Positions 1-9,204 of a stretch of 64,000 bases of DNA are shown one piece after another. Within the stretch, counting starts at the first letter, position 1, and each line of letters opens with the position of its first letter. The notes below the pieces were generated by a model. That model had not been told where the DNA came from, searched no databases, and was given only the letters and a program-made list of their open reading frames with translations. A program made the position numbers and the translations under genes. The stretch is from Kangiella sp. TOML190. Lineage in GTDB: Bacteria > Pseudomonadota > Gammaproteobacteria > Enterobacterales > Kangiellaceae. The stretch lies in contig NZ_BQYL01000001.1 in the NCBI RefSeq assembly GCF_023706045.1, positions 1,364,001 to 1,428,000 of the forward strand. Reading direction: 5' to 3'.

Positions 1-141
1 GCCATCGAGTACGGCTAAATCGTCGGCATAAATCTTTAAGTTGTCGCGAACTTGCTCTAACAAGCTCAAACGCTCTGGAATAGAGGTGTTAGCCCATTTT
101 TGTGGGTCCAGTTGGTTAAAGGCTTCTTGCGCTTTCATCAT
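1..141 (-). CDS. Probable aldehyde dehydrogenase, N-terminal fragment (runs off the left edge)
   Basis: Only the first 47 codons are present; the frame is open to base 1. The start is the first of two adjacent ATG codons (141), preceded by AAGGAG three bases upstream. The peptide contains W..TSIPERLSLLEQVRDNL followed by an acidic stretch. This resembles the start of NAD(P)-dependent aldehyde dehydrogenases, where a Trp and an 'eR..lL..i' helix precede the Rossmann domain. No catalytic residue lies in the window, so the family call is tentative. The gene is divergent from the YhhN gene, with about 200 bases between them that show no clear promoter. Confidence 0.4.
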   Translation of the reverse strand, partial: MMKAQEAFNQLDPQKWANTSIPERLSLLEQVRDNLKIYADDLAVLDG

Positions 142-343
142 GTGCTCCTTGAGGGATCAGTAAAGTTGATGTTTGTATAGTAGCCTATCTTAAGCGGCAG
201 TTAACTAGCAAAGGGCGACATTTTTTAGCGAAATACGACAAAGTAAAGTTTAAAAACGACAAGCAGTGTTAAGTGATTGTTTTTATGGCGAAAAAAGATC
301 AGCTTCTTTATACTAAATCTTAAAAATAAATGACCAAATTACA

Positions 344-982
344 ATGACACTCCTGTTTATCGCGATTTTTCTGAGTGCTTTAGCGCATATATTGGCCGAT
401 TATCATCAAAAATGGACTCTGACTTACCTATTTAAACCCTTGACCATGCTGTTGATTATGGCGCTTGTGCTACTCAAAGCCGATTTAGCGGTGGTTTATA
501 ACCGGTGGATTTTGCTTGGGTTAGCTTTATCCTTGATCGGCGATATGTTTTTAATGTTGCGCCCGCAACGGTTTATTGCTGGCTTGGTGGCTTTTCTGTT
601 GGCTCATATAGCTTATGTGATGGCTTTTTATAGCTCAGTTCAAGGTAATGATATTTCTTGGTTGGCGAGCTTGTTACTACCGTTTGGACTTATTTATTTA
701 GGGATATTGTGGAAATACTTGAATAACTATCGGTGGCCAGTAGTGGGCTATTTTGTCGCCATTGCTTGCATGCTGTTTTTCGCCAGTGCGCTGTTGTTAA
801 TCGAAATGTCCCACATGGCAAAGTTGGCGTTTTTTGGTGCTATGTTATTTGCTATTTCCGATGGCATTTTAGCTTGGAGAAAGTTTAAAAGGCCGCTTAA
901 ATACGGCCAGTTTTATATTATGACTAGTTACTTTGCTGCCCAGACGTTGATTGCATTATCGGCAATACACTATTGGAGTTGA
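344..982 (+). CDS. YhhN/TMEM86 family integral membrane protein
   Basis: A 212-residue, very hydrophobic protein with about eight membrane helices and almost no soluble part. Family landmarks are visible: F.KPLTMLL near residue 30, SLIGDMFLML near residue 65 and a L.AHIAYVMAF segment near residue 87. The eukaryotic relative TMEM86B is a lysoplasmalogenase that cleaves the vinyl ether bond of lysoplasmalogens; the bacterial members are less well characterised, so the substrate here is not assured. Length fits the family. No strong ribosome binding site precedes the ATG. It stands alone, convergent with the mscS-type gene. Confidence 0.8.
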   Translation: MTLLFIAIFLSALAHILADYHQKWTLTYLFKPLTMLLIMALVLLKADLAVVYNRWILLGLALSLIGDMFLMLRPQRFIAGLVAFLLAHIAYVMAFYSSVQGNDISWLASLLLPFGLIYLGILWKYLNNYRWPVVGYFVAIACMLFFASALLLIEMSHMAKLAFFGAMLFAISDGILAWRKFKRPLKYGQFYIMTSYFAAQTLIALSAIHYWS

Positions 983-1021
983 TTTTTTTAGGGCAAGAAG
1001 CAATAGCTCAAGAAGCAACGA

Positions 1022-2101
1022 TTATTGATCCTTGCCTTCACTATTAACTTCTTTTTCTTTGTCCTTAACGTATTGATGCATTTTTTCTTGTCGTTCTTGC
1101 AGCTTGTCAATTCGCTCTTGGGTCAGTTTCTTTGAATCGGGATCGGTTTCTTCTTTTAATTGCTTTTTCAGAAAATCGATTTCTTGCTCTAAGATCTGCG
1201 CTTTTTTACGCATATCATCAAGCTTTTCAGCACGCTCGGCTTTATCAAATATCACTTCTTCGGGACTCGATTGAGCACTTTTCTTGTGTTGACGCTGAGT
1301 AGGGATAAAGACTTGCTCATTAACTTGGCGCTGATTCATAAAGCTTGGTGAGACGATTTCTATATCCGCTTTATGCAGCGCGTCTAATACGCAGCCATTG
1401 AGAGTAGAACGAGCCGATAAGACGGTGTTGATCTCTTTAACCAAACCATAGGCTTTGTAGACGATGGAAAAGTCACCAAGCGATTCGATGTAGACGAAGG
1501 GGTTTTCTAAACCAGCATCTTCAACTGCTTGAATCAGGATAGGCTCGATAATGCTATGGTCAACATCGTAGCCTAGAGAGATTTCCGCCGAGATGATGGT
1601 GCCATTGTTGTGCATAACCGTGACGGGATTAGTGACTAAAAATAAATTTGGTAACGTGATTAAATCGCGCTCACGATTTTGGATCTCAATGTGTAACAGC
1701 CCCCGAGTGGTGACACGTCCAAAGTGTTCACCGATCTCAACCAGATCGCCAACCCGAAAGTTTTTCACCGAGCGTAACCAAATGCCTGCCATTAAGTTAC
1801 CTAAAAAGGTGGTGGAACTTAAGGCAATGGAAGCGGAGAGCAAAATACCAATAAGCCCAATGATTTGGCCTTTTAGGCTATCCTTGACTGGGAGACTTAG
1901 CACAAAGGTGATAACCAAACACAGCATAAAGATGAAGCTGCTAATCTGGCGCTGTAACACGGCGTTATCGGAACGTTTTTCGCGAGCTTTAAAAAAACGT
2001 TGCAGTAGATTATAAAGGACAAACCCGAGAATAATGGTGATAGCAGGCGCTATTAGTTCACCCCAATTAAAGCTACCAAAGAAGTTGATAATCGAATCCA
2101 T
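1022..2101 (-). CDS. MscS-family mechanosensitive channel with C-terminal coiled coil
   Basis: A 359-residue small-conductance mechanosensitive channel homologue of the inner membrane, releasing solutes on hypo-osmotic shock. Three membrane segments (about 15-35, 52-72 and 80-105) are followed by the MscS beta domain with the FRVGDLVEIGEHFGRV motif near residues 115-130 and an alpha/beta cytoplasmic vestibule to about residue 255. The last 80 residues (about 280-355) are highly charged and predicted coiled coil, rich in Lys, Glu and Gln; the E. coli MscS lacks such a tail. The tail could be a regulatory or oligomerising extension. Monocistronic; convergent with the YhhN gene. Confidence 0.85.
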   Translation of the reverse strand: MDSIINFFGSFNWGELIAPAITIILGFVLYNLLQRFFKAREKRSDNAVLQRQISSFIFMLCLVITFVLSLPVKDSLKGQIIGLIGILLSASIALSSTTFLGNLMAGIWLRSVKNFRVGDLVEIGEHFGRVTTRGLLHIEIQNRERDLITLPNLFLVTNPVTVMHNNGTIISAEISLGYDVDHSIIEPILIQAVEDAGLENPFVYIESLGDFSIVYKAYGLVKEINTVLSARSTLNGCVLDALHKADIEIVSPSFMNQRQVNEQVFIPTQRQHKKSAQSSPEEVIFDKAERAEKLDDMRKKAQILEQEIDFLKKQLKEETDPDSKKLTQERIDKLQERQEKMHQYVKDKEKEVNSEGKDQ

Positions 2102-2163
2102 AATTGATTGTTTTGGTTAGGATTTATCTATAGTAGCGAGAATCAACTAAAAGCACAAAGGCA

Positions 2164-2192
2164 TAAAAAAAGGCGCCCAGTAGGCACCTTTT
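2164..2192 (-). terminator. Rho-independent terminator of the phosphate porin gene
   Basis: On the minus strand an 8-bp stem (arms 2183-2190 and 2170-2177, one G.U pair) with a 5-base loop is followed by seven T. It lies 24 bases past the porin stop codon. Confidence 0.8.
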
Positions 2193-2215
2193 AATTAACG
2201 CTATCTAAACCAGAG

Positions 2216-3355
2216 TTAGAAGACGTACTGGAAGCGTAAGCTTAATGCATCGCCGTCTTTATCTTGGCCATCTTCTTCAAGATCACCCATGACATAGTTC
2301 AAACCAACACGTACGGCGTTGTTCGCATAATAGTTCAAGCCTAGCGTTAACGCTTCGGCTTCGTCTTCGCCAGGCTCATAAGAACTCCAGCGGCCAAATA
2401 CTTCCCAAGCACCGGACTTACCTTTTGGCTTAACGCGCTTGAATTTGCCTTTGCTGTAAGGACGAGATTCGCCAGTGATAACGTAACCAAACTGGGCATA
2501 GTAACCAGTGATATCAGTATCGCCTGTCATTGAGCCTTTAACTTCGTCAATTTCACCATCGAAGTATTCTGCTTGAGCGTGGAAAGGACCATTGGCATAC
2601 GCAATTTCAAAGTTATAAGCCATCAAGCTTTCACCCATGATAGTACCCGAGCCCGCTTTTTCTGTAGCTAGATGCACATCCAAGCGCTGGTCAGCGTCTT
2701 TGAATTCGTTGCTACCTAAACGGGTTTTATTCACACCAAAACCTAGGTGTAAGACTTCGTTTTTAGTCACAATTGGTGCGTAAGTAGCACGACCAGCAAT
2801 TGTAGTGGTCATGTTGTCGTCTTCCTCACCTTCATTGTCGTAAATACCTAAATTCCAAGTGTAGTTATTCTCGGCATTACCCAAAGACACACCATACAAT
2901 TTACCAGGTGCGAAAGCGTTGGTGCTCATAGTACGTTCGATGGCAGTAATGTCTTTAGAAGACGTCTGCTCTTCTAAACCGAAGGCTGCTTTATGCTTAC
3001 CAACAGTAAGATCGCCAAAGTCCCAGCCTTTATATTGAAGGTAGGCTTCAGAGATAGTCGAAGCGTCGTCATCAAGATCCGCTTCTACTTTACCTGCCCA
3101 GTCGCCCACTTTGCCTTTTAGGCTGATACGTGCACGACGAATTTCAGAGTCAGAGCCAGAGTCATCGCCATTAGCATTAAAAGCATCGCCATCAAACCAG
3201 TCAAAATCGTATTGAACACGGCCTTCAACTTTGAATTCAGCATCGCTTGTTTTAATGGTATAGCCGCCGCCAACTTTAGTTTTGGTTTCTACTTCAGCCA
3301 AAGCCGGAGTTGAAATTGCAGCTGTTACGGCTACTGCTAATAATTTTAGTTTCAT
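2216..3355 (-). CDS. Phosphate/polyphosphate-selective porin (OprO/OprP family)
   Basis: An outer-membrane beta-barrel porin of about 379 residues. The start at 3355 is chosen because GGAG lies six bases upstream and the protein then begins with a typical signal peptide (MKLKLLAVAVTAAISTPALA, cleavage before Glu). A start at 3361, or an in-frame TTG at 3367, is less likely. The mature protein alternates amphipathic strands with Asp/Gly-rich turns, contains KVGDWAGKVEADLD and TVGKHKAAFGLEE, and ends in RFQYVF with the C-terminal Phe needed for barrel insertion. OprO/OprP homologues pass phosphate or polyphosphate. A Pho box directly upstream and the divergent pst operon support a phosphate-starvation role. 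Confidence 0.85.
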   Translation of the reverse strand: MKLKLLAVAVTAAISTPALAEVETKTKVGGGYTIKTSDAEFKVEGRVQYDFDWFDGDAFNANGDDSGSDSEIRRARISLKGKVGDWAGKVEADLDDDASTISEAYLQYKGWDFGDLTVGKHKAAFGLEEQTSSKDITAIERTMSTNAFAPGKLYGVSLGNAENNYTWNLGIYDNEGEEDDNMTTTIAGRATYAPIVTKNEVLHLGFGVNKTRLGSNEFKDADQRLDVHLATEKAGSGTIMGESLMAYNFEIAYANGPFHAQAEYFDGEIDEVKGSMTGDTDITGYYAQFGYVITGESRPYSKGKFKRVKPKGKSGAWEVFGRWSSYEPGEDEAEALTLGLNYYANNAVRVGLNYVMGDLEEDGQDKDGDALSLRFQYVF

Positions 3356-3398
3356 TGTCATCTCCAATAAAAGAGGGTTTTAGTTAATAACGGCGGCA

Positions 3399-3432
3399 AT
3401 TGTACCCATTATTTGTGACATTTCTATGACAT
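3399..3432 (-). promoter_or_regulatory. Pho box and -10 promoter of the porin gene
   Basis: Read on the minus strand, 3432-3415 is ATGTCATAGAAATGTCAC, which matches the PhoB box (two CTGTCAT-like repeats 11 bases apart with an A-rich spacer). Exactly ten bases later comes TACAAT (3404-3399). PhoB-dependent promoters have this architecture: the box replaces the -35 element. Confidence 0.85.
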
Positions 3433-3552
3433 AAAGGCTAAGGAATGATGAAACTGGGGTAAAAGTGAGCAAAGTAAGGTTTTTTTATCAGTCTTTAGCG
3501 GTTAATTTTGCTGTGCTACATACTGTCATAATCTGATCGATCAAAAAGTTAG

Positions 3553-3586
3553 GTTTCATATAACTGTCATATTCGGGTTCTATAAT
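3553..3586 (+). promoter_or_regulatory. Pho box and -10 promoter of the pst-pho operon
   Basis: GTTTCATATAACTGTCAT at 3553-3570 matches the 18-base PhoB box, and TATAAT follows at 3581-3586 after a 10-base gap, giving a canonical PhoB-activated promoter 45 bases upstream of the pstC ATG. A further CTGTCAT at 3523-3529 is not in the 11-base register with this box and may be an auxiliary half site. Confidence 0.88.
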
Positions 3587-3630
3587 CGCAACCAATTCGT
3601 CATATTCCTGATCAGAAGTTTAAAAGCGCT

Positions 3631-5874
3631 ATGGAACTTTCTATTAAAGATAAAACCCGCCGTTTGCTCGATGAGCAAACCAATAGTGGTAAGCATAAAC
3701 GCAGAAAATTCAAAGACTTATTAGCTAAATACGGCATTGCAACTGGCGGCTTGTCGGTGATTGCGGCAGTGGTATTGATCTGCTTTTATTTATTGTGGGT
3801 GGTTCTACCGATTTTTAAGCCAGCGCATATTGAGCTCAACAAAGAGTTTCAATGGCAGCAGCAGAATTTGGCTTATCTTGGGGTGGAAGAGTACGGCGAA
3901 ATTGCTTTTGGTCTAAACCATGACGGGCATATGCAGTTTGTGGATTTAGCAAGCTCGCAAGTCATTTCACAAGAAAATATTGAAGCAGATAGCGCCATGA
4001 GCGCCTATAGCTTACTGGATCTAAAGGGGCTAATGGCGATAGGCTTTGCCGATGGTAGTTTTAAACTGGTTTCGCAAAAATATGCCATTAGCTACCCTAA
4101 CGATAAACGTAAAATTACTGCTAGCTTAGAATATCCTTTTGGCGAAGATACTTTTGAATTGGCCGATGCGCCGATTAAAATCATCAATGGTAAGCGCTGG
4201 GAAGACGGTTTATTGATTACTGCGGTAACGGCGAATAATCAGATCATAACTAAGAGCTATAGCGTCGAAGAGTCAATGTTAGACGATGGCTTTAACTTAG
4301 AAGAAGATGCTGCTGGGCAAATTTCACCGGCAATAAACGTCAAGTATGCACTGGCGACCGAAGGGCCGGATTGGCTGTATTTGATCGCGGAAAATGGTCA
4401 GTCGGAAATATATCGTTGGCGCGGCAACAACTGGCAGCAAACGGAAACTAAACGCTTAACCGATGAAGGAACCCAAGTCTCACAAGCAGTATTTTTGTTG
4501 GGGCAAACGTCTATTTTGGTCGGCGATAGCCAAGGTCAGGTAACTCAGTGGTTCCCTGTTCGCGAGCAGAACAATGATTTTCTATTGACCAAAATTCGGG
4601 CTTTTGAGTTTTCTAATAGCGCAGTTACTCAGATTATTCCTGAGGCTCGCCGCAAAGGTTTTATTGCTGCGGATAGCCAAGGAAAGATTGGCGTTTTTTA
4701 TACTACTTCGGAGCGCTACTTAGAAACGGTCAACTTTGCCCAGCCGCTAGCCGCTTTTGCTATCAACTCGCGCAGTAATAAACTTATTGCCGTTGGGCAA
4801 GACGGTAAAACAGATCTGTTCTCGGTGGAAAATGAACACCCCGAAATTTCGTGGTCTGCGCTTTGGAACGAGGTTTGGTATGAAAGCTACGAAGAACCTT
4901 CCTTTACTTGGCAATCATCTGCTTCGACTAATGACTTTGAATCGAAATTTTCCTTAGTACCGCTAAGCTTTGGTACTTTCAAAGCGGCTTTTTATGCCAT
5001 GTTGTTCGCAGTCCCATTGGCCATTTTCGGGGCAATTTTTACCGCTTATTTTATGTCACCAACCATGCGCGGCATGGTAAAACCCACCGTGGAAATCATG
5101 GAAGCGCTACCGACGGTGATTTTAGGATTTTTGGCCGGTTTATGGCTGGCGCCCATGGTCGAAGAAAACCTGATGGGGATTATTTTAGTTTTAGTGTTAT
5201 TACCGATCTTAACGGTAGCGTTTGGTTTTGCTTGGCATCATGCGCCAGCCGCACTCAAGAACCGCATTCCTGACGGTTGGCAAGCTGCATTACTATTTCC
5301 GGTCATCATTCTTGGAACCTTGTTTGCTTTTTGGCTGGGCAAGCCGCTAGAGGCAGTGTTTTTCGATGGCAATATGCCCGCTTGGCTCAATTCGATGGGT
5401 ATTAACTACGATCAACGTAACTCAATGGTGGTGGGTATTGCGATGGGCTTTGCGGTCATTCCAACCATTTTTTCGATCACCGAAGACGCAGTTTTTAGCG
5501 TACCAAAACACCTAACCAATGGCTCGCTAGCGTTGGGTGCCAGCCCTTGGCAGACTATGGTTCGAGTAGTCTTACCAACCGCTAGCCCAGGGATATTTTC
5601 GGCGCTGATGATCGGTCTTGGCCGCGCGGTTGGGGAAACCATGATCGTATTGATGGCAACGGGTAACACGCCGATTATGGACATGAATATCTTTGAAGGG
5701 ATGCGCACATTGTCCGCCAACATTGCGGTGGAAATGCCAGAATCGGAAGTGGGCTCTTCGCACTATCGGGTGCTCTTTCTGGCGGCATTTGTCCTATTTT
5801 TATTCACTTTTGCTTTCAACACCATCGCGGAAGTGGTTCGTCAACGTTTGCGTAACAAATACGGTTCGCTTTAG
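3631..5874 (+). CDS. pstC: Phosphate ABC transporter permease PstC, long form
   Basis: Inner-membrane permease of the high-affinity phosphate importer, pairing with PstA and powered by PstB. At 747 residues it is more than twice the length of E. coli PstC. A membrane helix at about 40-65 is followed by some 370 residues of soluble, probably periplasmic sequence with repeated short beta-like segments (propeller-like in look). The permease domain occupies about 445-745 and contains EALPTVILGFLAG and the EAA-type loop NGSLALGASPWQTMVRVVLP near residue 635. Long PstC forms are known from other marine gammaproteobacteria. First gene of the operon, controlled by the Pho box at 3553. No clear Shine-Dalgarno precedes the ATG. 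Confidence 0.93.
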   Translation: MELSIKDKTRRLLDEQTNSGKHKRRKFKDLLAKYGIATGGLSVIAAVVLICFYLLWVVLPIFKPAHIELNKEFQWQQQNLAYLGVEEYGEIAFGLNHDGHMQFVDLASSQVISQENIEADSAMSAYSLLDLKGLMAIGFADGSFKLVSQKYAISYPNDKRKITASLEYPFGEDTFELADAPIKIINGKRWEDGLLITAVTANNQIITKSYSVEESMLDDGFNLEEDAAGQISPAINVKYALATEGPDWLYLIAENGQSEIYRWRGNNWQQTETKRLTDEGTQVSQAVFLLGQTSILVGDSQGQVTQWFPVREQNNDFLLTKIRAFEFSNSAVTQIIPEARRKGFIAADSQGKIGVFYTTSERYLETVNFAQPLAAFAINSRSNKLIAVGQDGKTDLFSVENEHPEISWSALWNEVWYESYEEPSFTWQSSASTNDFESKFSLVPLSFGTFKAAFYAMLFAVPLAIFGAIFTAYFMSPTMRGMVKPTVEIMEALPTVILGFLAGLWLAPMVEENLMGIILVLVLLPILTVAFGFAWHHAPAALKNRIPDGWQAALLFPVIILGTLFAFWLGKPLEAVFFDGNMPAWLNSMGINYDQRNSMVVGIAMGFAVIPTIFSITEDAVFSVPKHLTNGSLALGASPWQTMVRVVLPTASPGIFSALMIGLGRAVGETMIVLMATGNTPIMDMNIFEGMRTLSANIAVEMPESEVGSSHYRVLFLAAFVLFLFTFAFNTIAEVVRQRLRNKYGSL

Positions 5875-5898
5875 GCCTCTTTAGGAGATTTATCACTC

Positions 5899-7512
5899 AT
5901 GAATAGTAATAAAAAATTCTTCCAAGGCGGCCAACATTGGGTTTGGTTAAATGCGGGCGCCATCAGTATTTCCATTATCATGGTAGTGGGTTTGTTGTTG
6001 TTGATCGCGGTGCGAGGTTTAAGTCATTTTTGGCCAGCTGAGGTTAAAACCTTTTCCGTGAGCAACAATGGTGTTCAGGAGCAGGTACTTGGCGAAATCC
6101 ACAATTTTGAAGAAGATGTGCAAGACGGTGTTGACCGTGAGCAATACCTGATTAAAACCGGTAACCGTGATCAGTATGGCATCGACTTTAGGTGGCTTGA
6201 TTTAAAAAATGTAAGCCAAGAAGCTGTTGACGAAAAAGTGTTAGTGCTTGAGCGCCGCGAATGGGGCAACCTGTACGGTTTTATCAAATCGGTTTCGATG
6301 GATGGACAGCTGGTTGAGCCTAATGGCGAGAATCTAAAGGCAATTATTGAGCGCGCTAACGATTTACATCACCAGATCCGTGAAATTGAAGCTGACGATA
6401 TTGGTAGCATCAACTACGATTTAGAGCAGCTGCGTTTAGAGCAGCGCCGCCTAGAACTCGACAATGAATTAACGCCAGTTGCGCTGGCGGAGTTGGATAA
6501 GCAACGAGCCGAGTTGAATCAACAGTTTTTAGACTATCAAGGCGATCTGCAAAAGCTTTACGCCGATATTAAACGCGATTCGGCAGAGTTTGAGTTGATT
6601 GGTGGTGAGGTCAAACAGATCAATGCGTCTTTAATGGTGCGGGCTTTTCAGCCCAACCAAATGGGCTTCTTCGCCAAATTAGGACATTACTTTTCAAAAA
6701 TAGGCGAGTTTATTTTCGACGAACCACGCGAAGCCAATACGGAAGGCGGAGTTTTTCCAGCAATTTTTGGTACCGTGTTAATGGTCTTGCTAATGTCGAT
6801 TGTCGTGACGCCATTAGGAGTCATCGCGGCGGTGTATATGCGTGAATATGCTAAACAAGGACCGCTAACTCGAACTATCCGCATCGCGGTTAACAACTTA
6901 GCGGGTGTTCCTTCGATCGTTTACGGAGTCTTTGGTCTAGGGTTTTTCGTCTACTTCTTGGGCGGTTCGATTGATGATTTGTTTTATCCAGAAGTAAAAC
7001 CTTCGCCCATGTTTGGTACTCCAGGTTTGATTTGGGCATCCTTGACTCTGGCCTTGCTGACGCTTCCGGTAGTGATCGTGTCGACCGAAGAAGGTTTGTC
7101 GCGTATTCCCAAATCGATCCGCGAAGGCAGTTTGGCTTTAGGCGCGACTAAGTTTGAAACCCTTTGGAAAACGGTACTGCCAATGGCCAGCCCTGCGATG
7201 ATGACTGGTTTGATTTTAGCGGTGGCGCGGGCTGCAGGCGAGGTAGCACCCCTAATGCTAGTGGGTGTGGTTAAATTAGCGCCGACTTTGCCGCTGGATG
7301 CGAACGCACCTTTCTTACACCTTGAGCGCAAATTTATGCATCTGGGTTTCCATATTTATGACGTAGGTTTCCAAAGCCCGAACGTCGAAGCGGCTCGGCC
7401 CTTAGTGTATGCGACCGCATTACTGCTAGTTTTAATTATTATCTTATTGAATATTGCGGCGATTAAGATCCGTAATAGTTTACGCGAAAAGTATAAATCG
7501 CTTGAGCAATAG
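5899..7512 (+). CDS. pstA: Phosphate ABC transporter permease PstA, long form
   Basis: Second permease subunit, 537 residues against about 300 in E. coli. A first membrane helix (about 18-42) is followed by roughly 230 extra residues, part of them a Gln/Glu/Leu-rich coiled coil (about 145-225). The transmembrane domain begins near residue 290. The conserved permease loop IREGSLALGATKFETLWKTV lies near residue 410, followed by ARAAGEVAPLMLVG. GGAG precedes the ATG, and the gene starts 24 bases after pstC. Since both permeases carry large insertions after their first helix, the two inserts may contact each other in the periplasm; that is inference. Confidence 0.93.
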   Translation: MNSNKKFFQGGQHWVWLNAGAISISIIMVVGLLLLIAVRGLSHFWPAEVKTFSVSNNGVQEQVLGEIHNFEEDVQDGVDREQYLIKTGNRDQYGIDFRWLDLKNVSQEAVDEKVLVLERREWGNLYGFIKSVSMDGQLVEPNGENLKAIIERANDLHHQIREIEADDIGSINYDLEQLRLEQRRLELDNELTPVALAELDKQRAELNQQFLDYQGDLQKLYADIKRDSAEFELIGGEVKQINASLMVRAFQPNQMGFFAKLGHYFSKIGEFIFDEPREANTEGGVFPAIFGTVLMVLLMSIVVTPLGVIAAVYMREYAKQGPLTRTIRIAVNNLAGVPSIVYGVFGLGFFVYFLGGSIDDLFYPEVKPSPMFGTPGLIWASLTLALLTLPVVIVSTEEGLSRIPKSIREGSLALGATKFETLWKTVLPMASPAMMTGLILAVARAAGEVAPLMLVGVVKLAPTLPLDANAPFLHLERKFMHLGFHIYDVGFQSPNVEAARPLVYATALLLVLIIILLNIAAIKIRNSLREKYKSLEQ

Positions 7513-7521
7513 TCAACTTTA

Positions 7522-8373
7522 ATGGTGAATGATATGACACAAGTTACTGCAACAAACCTGACTCAACAACAGACTAACCATGCTGCTATGATGAGTCCAA
7601 ACAATCCTTTAGCAAATGAAAAAATTGCCATTGAAGTTGAAAAGCTTAATTTGTTCTATGGCGACAAGCAGGCGCTATACGATATTGACCTGCAAATTCC
7701 TGAAAAGAAAGTCACCGCTTTTATTGGTCCTTCGGGCTGTGGTAAATCGACTTTGTTACGCTGCTTTAACCGTATGAATGATTTGGTAGATATTGCCCGT
7801 ATTCAAGGTGAAATCCGAATGAATGGACACAATATTTATCAACCAAATTTGGACGTTGCTGAGCTGCGTCGTAATGTTGGTATGGTATTTCAAAAGCCAA
7901 ACCCTTTCCCGAAATCTATTTATGAAAATGTTGCTTATGGCTTACGCTTACAAGGCATTAATAAGAAGCGCACCCTAGACGAAGTGGTTGAGTGGGCATT
8001 AAAAGGTGCAGCGCTGTGGGATGAAGTCAAAGATCGTTTGCACGATAACGCGCTCGGTATGTCGGGTGGTCAGCAGCAAAGACTGTGTATCGCACGGGCG
8101 ATTGCGGTACAACCCGAGGTGTTATTGCTGGATGAACCTGCTTCAGCTTTGGATCCGATTTCGACCTTGAAAATTGAAGAGTTGATTCACGACTTAAAGA
8201 AAGACTACACCATCGTGATCGTAACTCACAATATGCAACAAGCAGCGCGGGTGTCCGATTATACCGCCTTTATGTACATTGGCGATTTAGTGGAATTTGA
8301 TAATACCGATAAGATTTTCACTAACCCGTCGCAAAAGAAAACCGAAGACTATATTACGGGTCGTTACGGTTAA
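7522..8373 (+). CDS. pstB: Phosphate ABC transporter ATPase PstB
   Basis: Cytoplasmic ATPase of the Pst importer, 283 residues. The Walker A motif GPSGCGKST spans residues 69-77; the Q-loop region reads [15 protein letters not shown], the signature is SGGQQQR and Walker B is LLLDEP with the catalytic Glu, followed by the switch His in VTHNM. The family-specific [14 protein letters not shown] block identifies PstB rather than another ABC ATPase. Two starts are possible (7522 or 7534, M5); neither has a strong ribosome binding site. It begins ten bases after pstA and is followed by phoU. Confidence 0.96.
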   Translation: MVNDMTQVTATNLTQQQTNHAAMMSPNNPLANEKIAIEVEKLNLFYGDKQALYDIDLQIPEKKVTAFIGPSGCGKSTLLRCFNRMNDLVDIARIQGEIRMNGHNIYQPNLDVAELRRNVGMVFQKPNPFPKSIYENVAYGLRLQGINKKRTLDEVVEWALKGAALWDEVKDRLHDNALGMSGGQQQRLCIARAIAVQPEVLLLDEPASALDPISTLKIEELIHDLKKDYTIVIVTHNMQQAARVSDYTAFMYIGDLVEFDNTDKIFTNPSQKKTEDYITGRYG

Positions 8374-8414
8374 TCAGCAATAAAACATAGAGTTTAATTT
8401 AGAGGTAAATTAGC

Positions 8415-9149
8415 ATGATGGATACAGAGCAGTTAGGTCAACATATCTCGCAACAGTTTAATGCTGATCTGGAAAATATTCGTGAAGATGTTTTAGCCAT
8501 GGGTGGCCTAGTAGAAGAGCAAATGAGTAGGGCGTTAGCAGCCTTTACTAAACACGATTCTGTGCTGGCGCAAGAGGTTATTGATAATGATGATAAGGTG
8601 AATGATCTAGAAGTCAAAATTGATGATGATTGCACCAAAATTTTAGCCAAGCGCCAACCTGCGGCAGGTGATTTGCGTTTAATCATTACGGTATTAAAAA
8701 CCATTACTGATTTAGAGCGTATTGGTGACGAAGCCGAAAAAATTGCACGCTTGGCAAAAACCATTGCCAATGGTAAAACCAATCCATTAGATGGTAAGTT
8801 GCATTATGGCGCTATGCTTCACTTAGGTAATCATGTGAAAACCATGTTACACGATGCCTTGGATGCGTTTGCTCGGATGGATGTGGAAACGGCTTTAAAA
8901 GTAGCCAAACTCGATAATCAGGCGGATGATGAGTATGATGCGATTTCGCGCCAATTGATCACCTATATGATGGAGGAGCCGCGGCGAATTTCAGAGGTGC
9001 TGGATTTTATGTGGTCTGCTCGTGCTTTAGAGCGAATTGGAGATCATGCTAATAATATTTGTGAGTATGTGGTCTATATGGTGCAAGGACAGGACGTTCG
9101 CCACCTGAGCTGGGATGAGATGGTACGCAAAACTCGCGAAGCTCTGTAA
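8415..9149 (+). CDS. phoU: Phosphate signalling regulator PhoU
   Basis: A 244-residue all-helical protein made of two PhoU repeats, each with a three-helix bundle and the metal-binding E(D)xxx(D) type motifs; DLERIGDEAEKIA near residue 100 and LERIGDHANNICEYV near residue 205 are the diagnostic copies. PhoU links the Pst transporter to PhoR so that the Pho response stays off when phosphate is plentiful. AGAGG precedes the ATG ATG start. It lies 41 bases after pstB and before phoB-phoR, putting sensor control and transport in one transcription unit. Confidence 0.95.
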   Translation: MMDTEQLGQHISQQFNADLENIREDVLAMGGLVEEQMSRALAAFTKHDSVLAQEVIDNDDKVNDLEVKIDDDCTKILAKRQPAAGDLRLIITVLKTITDLERIGDEAEKIARLAKTIANGKTNPLDGKLHYGAMLHLGNHVKTMLHDALDAFARMDVETALKVAKLDNQADDEYDAISRQLITYMMEEPRRISEVLDFMWSARALERIGDHANNICEYVVYMVQGQDVRHLSWDEMVRKTREAL

Positions 9150-9204
9150 ACTGATTAACCGGCGTTAGCGTTATTTGGTCGGATTTAGAAACTAGAGAAT
9201 AATC

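Noticed and set aside
1593..2015. A 140-residue open frame antisense to the MscS gene
   Set aside because: No ribosome site, Lys/Arg/Ser-rich composition with no fold, and fully covered by a well-supported gene on the other strand.
3523..3540. A third complete Pho box upstream of pstC
   Set aside because: CTGTCAT is followed by CTGATCG at 10 rather than 11 bases and with poor match; treated only as a possible half site.
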